From Chenopodium formosanum (lineage: Eukaryota > Streptophyta > Magnoliopsida > Caryophyllales > Amaranthaceae), in the NCBI GenBank assembly GCA_024500155.1, contig CM044857.1, forward strand, positions 50,044,001-50,108,000: 64,000 nt of DNA, given 5' to 3'. The stretch's first letter is position 1, and every line of letters starts with the position of its first letter. A program made the position numbers and the translations under genes. Shown here one piece after another: positions 60,110-64,000 of this stretch. Under the pieces are notes generated by a model. That model was given only the letters and a program-made list of their open reading frames with translations, did no database searches and was not told where the DNA came from.

Positions 60110-62774
60110 TGCACCGAATCCGACTTGAATCGAAAGTGACCCTAACCCGTTTTAACCTGTCAAAACCCGAATTTAACCCGACTTGTTACTAACCTGACCT
60201 GAATTCAGCCCAACCCGTTCCTAACCCGACCCGAATTTAACCCAACCTGTTACAAACCCGACCCGAAATCAACCCGACTTGTTATTAACCTGACCAAATT
60301 CAACCCGACTTGTTATTGACCCGACCCGAATTTTACCAGACCTATTACTAACCCGACCCAAAAATTCAACCCGATCTGTTACTAACCCGACTCGAAATTA
60401 ACACGACTTGTTATTGACCCGACCTAAATTCAACCCAAATTGTTCCTGACCCGATTTCAAATCACCTTAAATGTAATTTAGACCACCTTATTATTGTTGA
60501 TCAAAGCATTTTGTCTAGGGAGACCAAGTCGGTCCAGGCCATCAAAAGAAAGGAACATCATCCTCAAATTTAAGAGTTAAATATAGTATATATTTGTTAT
60601 ATGGTCAAAGAAGATAATTATCTTCCTAAATTACAGACTATAGTTCCCTAGTATATTGTCATATATATTATAGTCAAAGGAAATAATTAGCTTGATGTAA
60701 GGAGGGTGTTCCCATCGTAGAGGATCTTTCTCCTTAGATGCCCATGGCCTTTAAAAGCCTAGAACTTTACACTTGTTAGGGTGTATTAGAATTTGAATTC
60801 CTGACTGTTTGGGAGACCTTGAATTAGAAATGATACTCTCATCACACTTTTTTGTAAGAAACAAGTAGGAGTCGCCAATGAGTTTTAGGAAAACTCATAA
60901 ACCTCGTTCATGCCTTTCTCTCAAGTAGAGTTCAAGGATAATTAGCACGAATCGTAAGTTTACCCATGCCCAAATTGGTCTACATAAACCAAAAATGAGT
61001 TCGGGAGCGAGGGTACTAAAATAACATTCCTTTTAGGGAGGAATCGCTATTCTAGCCCTAGTTACGGCCTCTACTAGGTCTTCCTTTTTCACAATTTCAT
61101 TACCAAACAATATATGCAACGTGATACCTAAAACTAAGTTAGTTGATTTTATTTACACACATTGATCACGTAGGAATTACATTGCAAAGTCGTTATTCTT
61201 TATTTAATTCAAAGTTCGTGAGAGGAACAAAATAAACAAGATTCGCCTTGACTTAAGTGATCACTCAACAATTAATTATTTAATTCTATTCTTTTTTAAC
61301 GCAAGACACTATGTGAAATTGATTAATTAGAAATCCGTTTAAAGTGATCAAACAACACTAATTAATTAATTAAAGTCCTTTTAAACAATAAAAATAAAGG
61401 TGATTGATCTAAGTGCTCGGGAATTTACCACTTCTCTTTGCTAAATCTTCATTTAGAACACTTATGGACTCATTCTTATTCGGGAACCTCCACCGTAGTA
61501 ACAAAGATTAAGAGGGGTGAGTGTTTAGGACAAGAGGGTTTGGTTGCACACAAGTTCACAAGTTTTCTGCCAGCGTTTTAGGTTAATTTCTGTGTGTTTG
61601 AGCCTCGTATTAAGCCCCTATTTATAGGGAGGGGATACGATTAGGGTTTTGAGCATTCTGCCGCAGCAGGTGTCGCGCGCATCTGAATGGCTTGCGCGCG
61701 ACTCACCAGCGCAAGTGATTTAGTAGGCAGCACAACGGATTATCTTGGGCGCGCGGTATTATGGTAAGATTCAATTTCATATTTTTATAAAATTCCGAAT
61801 CTTCCGCAAGCGCATCACTGGAGGTTGCGCTGGGTGTTGCACACAACCTTGTGAGTTGCGCGCGCCAGACCAGCGCGACTCTTTGAGATGTGCGTGAATT
61901 TATATGCGGCAGCATCAATTTTAACCTAGGCGCCTCTAAATCCGTCATTAGTAGGGTTTAAGCTCGGGCTTAAGCCTAATTATGATCGGGCTTAGTTAAT
62001 TGGACCTTAATGCTTTTGCTTTTGGGTTAGGCTAGCTAATTTTTATGTTCTTGCAATTCAATTAGTAATCCACAAGTGTTCTTCACGTTAATCCAACACG
62101 AAGATGATTTTATTTATCGTCATTGCACTTCCTGTCGGGACAGGATGCCAAAAGTGGATGTCTACACTTGATAAAAATGATAATTATCTATTTATAGTTA
62201 GTTGAATCCGAATTTGACTTGACTTGGAAATTACCCGACCTGATTGTAACCTGCAAATTATTGACTTGAACATAACCCGACTTGAATCCGAGAATGACCC
62301 GACTTGGAAATGACCCAACCTGATTATAACCCGCAAATTATTGACTTGAACCGAACCCGACTTAAACCCGAGAATGACCCGACTTGAAAATGACCCGACC
62401 AGATTATAATCTGCAAATTATTGACTGTAATCGAACCCGACTCAGACCCGAGAATGACCCGACCCGATTCTAACCCGCAAATTATTGACTTGAACCGAAC
62501 CCGACTCGAACCCGAGAATTACCCTAATCCGTTTTAACCCGTGAAAACCCGAAGAAACCCGACCTATTGTTCACCCGACCTGTTATTAACCCGACCTAAA
62601 ACCGACCCAAACCCGATAAGAAGTATGACCCGATGTGACTCGACTCAAGAATGACCCAACCCAAACCCGACCCGCATAGGTTATGGAATTAATTCGAATT
62701 GACCTGACCCGAGTTGACTCGACCCACTCTTACCCGACCCAAACCCGACCCGCTTACCCGAATTGACAGCTCTA
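60110..62774. repeat. Right CCCGAC-rich degenerate array, split by a solo LTR
   Basis: Same kind of degenerate repeat as the left array and in the same direction. The segment 60163-60695 matches 45090-45605 closely, and the part after 62172 matches 45606-45822 and extends further. It ends with the right terminus TTGACAGCTCTA at 62774. Its own left end is missing, replaced by the last 320-bp unit. Confidence 0.85.
60691..62171. mobile_element. Second solo LTR (1471 bp)
   Basis: The insert spans 60696-62166, starts TGTAAGGAGGGTGTTCCC and ends GTGGATGTCTACA. The target duplication CTTGA lies at 60691-60695 and 62167-62171. Removing it restores AGCTTGATAAAAATGATAAT, exactly the sequence seen in the left copy near 45599. 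A TATA-like TATTTATAGGGAG (about 61619) fits an LTR promoter. No coding part. Confidence 0.78.
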
Positions 62775-62919
62775 GTTTAAACAGGGTAAACCGAATGTGG
62801 AACATGTTGTTAAATCACCGGTCTCAAAAATCAACCATCTTTTAGTTAGTGGTGGACTGGTGGTACATAAAACCCAAATTGACGAAACCACATCAAGATT
62901 ATATCCAAAATAGCCGAAA

Positions 62920-64000
62920 ATGGTAGCACTAGCAAGGTGCTGCAAACCCTTCCTCCCGCCATATCTAACCCCTCTTTCTCTCTCCAAAACCCCACTTCAA
63001 TTCCGTTCTCAATTCTCCAATCACCCCAGAAACTATGCAATCAACAAAAGGGTTCGTTCATTCTGTTCTACCCCTTCAATTAATGGTAAAATTACCAATA
63101 ACAATTCGGTTATTGATTCAAATAACGAGAAATTAGAGGGTGGAATCAAGAAAGAATTGTGGCTATATAATACAATGAGCAGGCAAAAGGAATTGTTTAA
63201 GCCTAAAATTGATGGTAAAGTGGGAATGTATGTTTGTGGGGTTACTGCTTATGATTTCAGCCATATTGGTCATGCTAGAGCTTATGTTACCTTCGATATA
63301 CTTTACAGGTTTACTCTTTCTCCCTCTTTTTTAATCTTTGTAATGCGGTAATTGGGTGTAGAGAGAGTCGCAAAGGGTAATGATGTTGATGGGATTTGAT
63401 CCCGGGTTTTGAGTTCCCTTTAACCAACTGAACTAGTAGTCCTGCACTATAATGTTGTGAATTTGGTTTTATTGCTGTGAAGTTTCTGTTTTTTTGTTTA
63501 AATTTATGGTTTGTTGAAATATAAATGGGTGTTTGTTAATTTGTTTTGTTTGGGTGGATGTTATAAATTGTTAATAATGTATGTATGGAGAATTTTTTGT
63601 TTAATTCTGTTGGTTTCATTTTGGAAAGTTAAAAGCTTTGCTGTAGTTCACCAATAAATTTGGGTTTGTTGAATGGATAAGGTTACGTAATTTGATGGTA
63701 TATGCTGTAATTAGAATGGTAATCATACTTCATATAACTGTTTGACTTATATCTTTTCTAATGGATTAGGAAACTTAATTTACTGGCCATATGTAAAGAC
63801 AAACTTCCATTTGTCTTTACAGTCTAGGAAGATGGAAGGTTGGTAGGCTGACTACTAATAGATACGAAGTATTAGATAAATTGAGCTTTTGAACTGTTTA
63901 TGTGTGTTTTTAATTATCACTGTATCTGCTGATTAGTGCTGTTTCTACTTAATCTGATGGCTTGGCAGGCATCTCAAGCATATAGGTTATGAAGTCTGTT
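62920..64000 (+). CDS. SYCO: Organellar cysteinyl-tRNA synthetase, 5' part (runs off the window)
   Basis: Exon 1 is 62920-63308 and exon 2 starts at 63969 (acceptor TTGGCAG) and continues past the right edge. The first 130 residues begin with a Ser/Arg-rich, acid-poor leader (about 1-60) typical of a chloroplast/mitochondrial transit peptide. The class I synthetase core follows: LWLYNTMSRQKELFKP, MYVCGVTAYDFSHIGHARAY with the zinc-ligand Cys106 and the ATP-binding HIGH signature (115-118). Exon 2 continues RHLKHIGYEVC. The enzyme charges tRNA-Cys for organellar translation. Only about a quarter of the protein is visible. Confidence 0.93.

Larger units (their letters stand above)
44806..62782. 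mobile_element. Large non-autonomous hAT-like element carrying nested insertions
   Basis: The outer limits are 8-bp direct repeats GTTTAAAC (44806-44813 and 62775-62782), which fit the hAT target pattern nTnnnnAn. Directly inside, the left end starts GAGAGCTGTCAA and the right end, reversed, TAGAGCTGTCAA (11 of 12 identical), like hAT terminal repeats. Inside each end lie CCCGAC-rich subterminal arrays, and in the middle about 12 tandem 320-bp units. A Ty1/copia element and two solo LTRs inserted later; subtracting them leaves about 5.9 kb. No transposase frame is present, so it would depend on another element. The superfamily assignment rests on ends and target site only. Confidence 0.6.

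Overview
This is a nuclear plant window. The evidence is split genes with GT-AG introns, plant-specific gene families, Stowaway MITEs, a Helitron and nested LTR retrotransposons. The proteins look eudicot. A Caryophyllales source such as the Amaranthaceae is possible, but the sequence does not prove it. No rRNA, tRNA or CRISPR array was seen.

Left part (1-8700): a probable 5'-UTR exon of a minus-strand gene whose body lies off the left edge, then two intronless genes: an ARM-repeat protein (+, 3262-4443) and an IFRD-like HEAT/ARM protein (-, 5359-6606). Between and after them is AT-rich sequence with MITE-like repeats.

Middle (8700-44500): a conserved gene block. It holds an SLC35F5-like EamA transporter (+, 8 exons, 389 aa), EMC7 (+, 7 exons, 211 aa) and a GT31 hydroxyproline O-galactosyltransferase of the HPGT type (+, 12 exons, 356 aa). 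From memory the same neighbours occur in Arabidopsis (At4g32140-At4g32130-At4g32120). Here the block is disturbed by a 5.3 kb Ty3/gypsy element inside intron 2 of the transporter, by repeats between transporter and EMC7, and by an F-box/DUF295 gene between EMC7 and HPGT. Convergent to HPGT is a spliced non-canonical nucleotidyltransferase (TUTase/poly(A) polymerase-like, -, 658 aa).

Right part (44500-62800): an 18 kb nest. The outermost layer has 8-bp target duplications (GTTTAAAC) and short inverted ends (AGAGCTGTCAA), which fits a non-autonomous hAT-like element of about 5.9 kb once later insertions are subtracted. It carries degenerate CCCGAC-rich subterminal arrays and about 12 tandem units of roughly 320 bp. 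Into it went a degenerate Ty1/copia element (48818-57288) and two apparent solo LTRs (57425-59526 and 60696-62166), each with a clean 5-bp target duplication.

Right edge: the first exon and the start of exon 2 of an organellar cysteinyl-tRNA synthetase (+, from 62920). The host genes are housekeeping genes of secretion and protein glycosylation, RNA tailing and organellar translation; the rest is mobile DNA.
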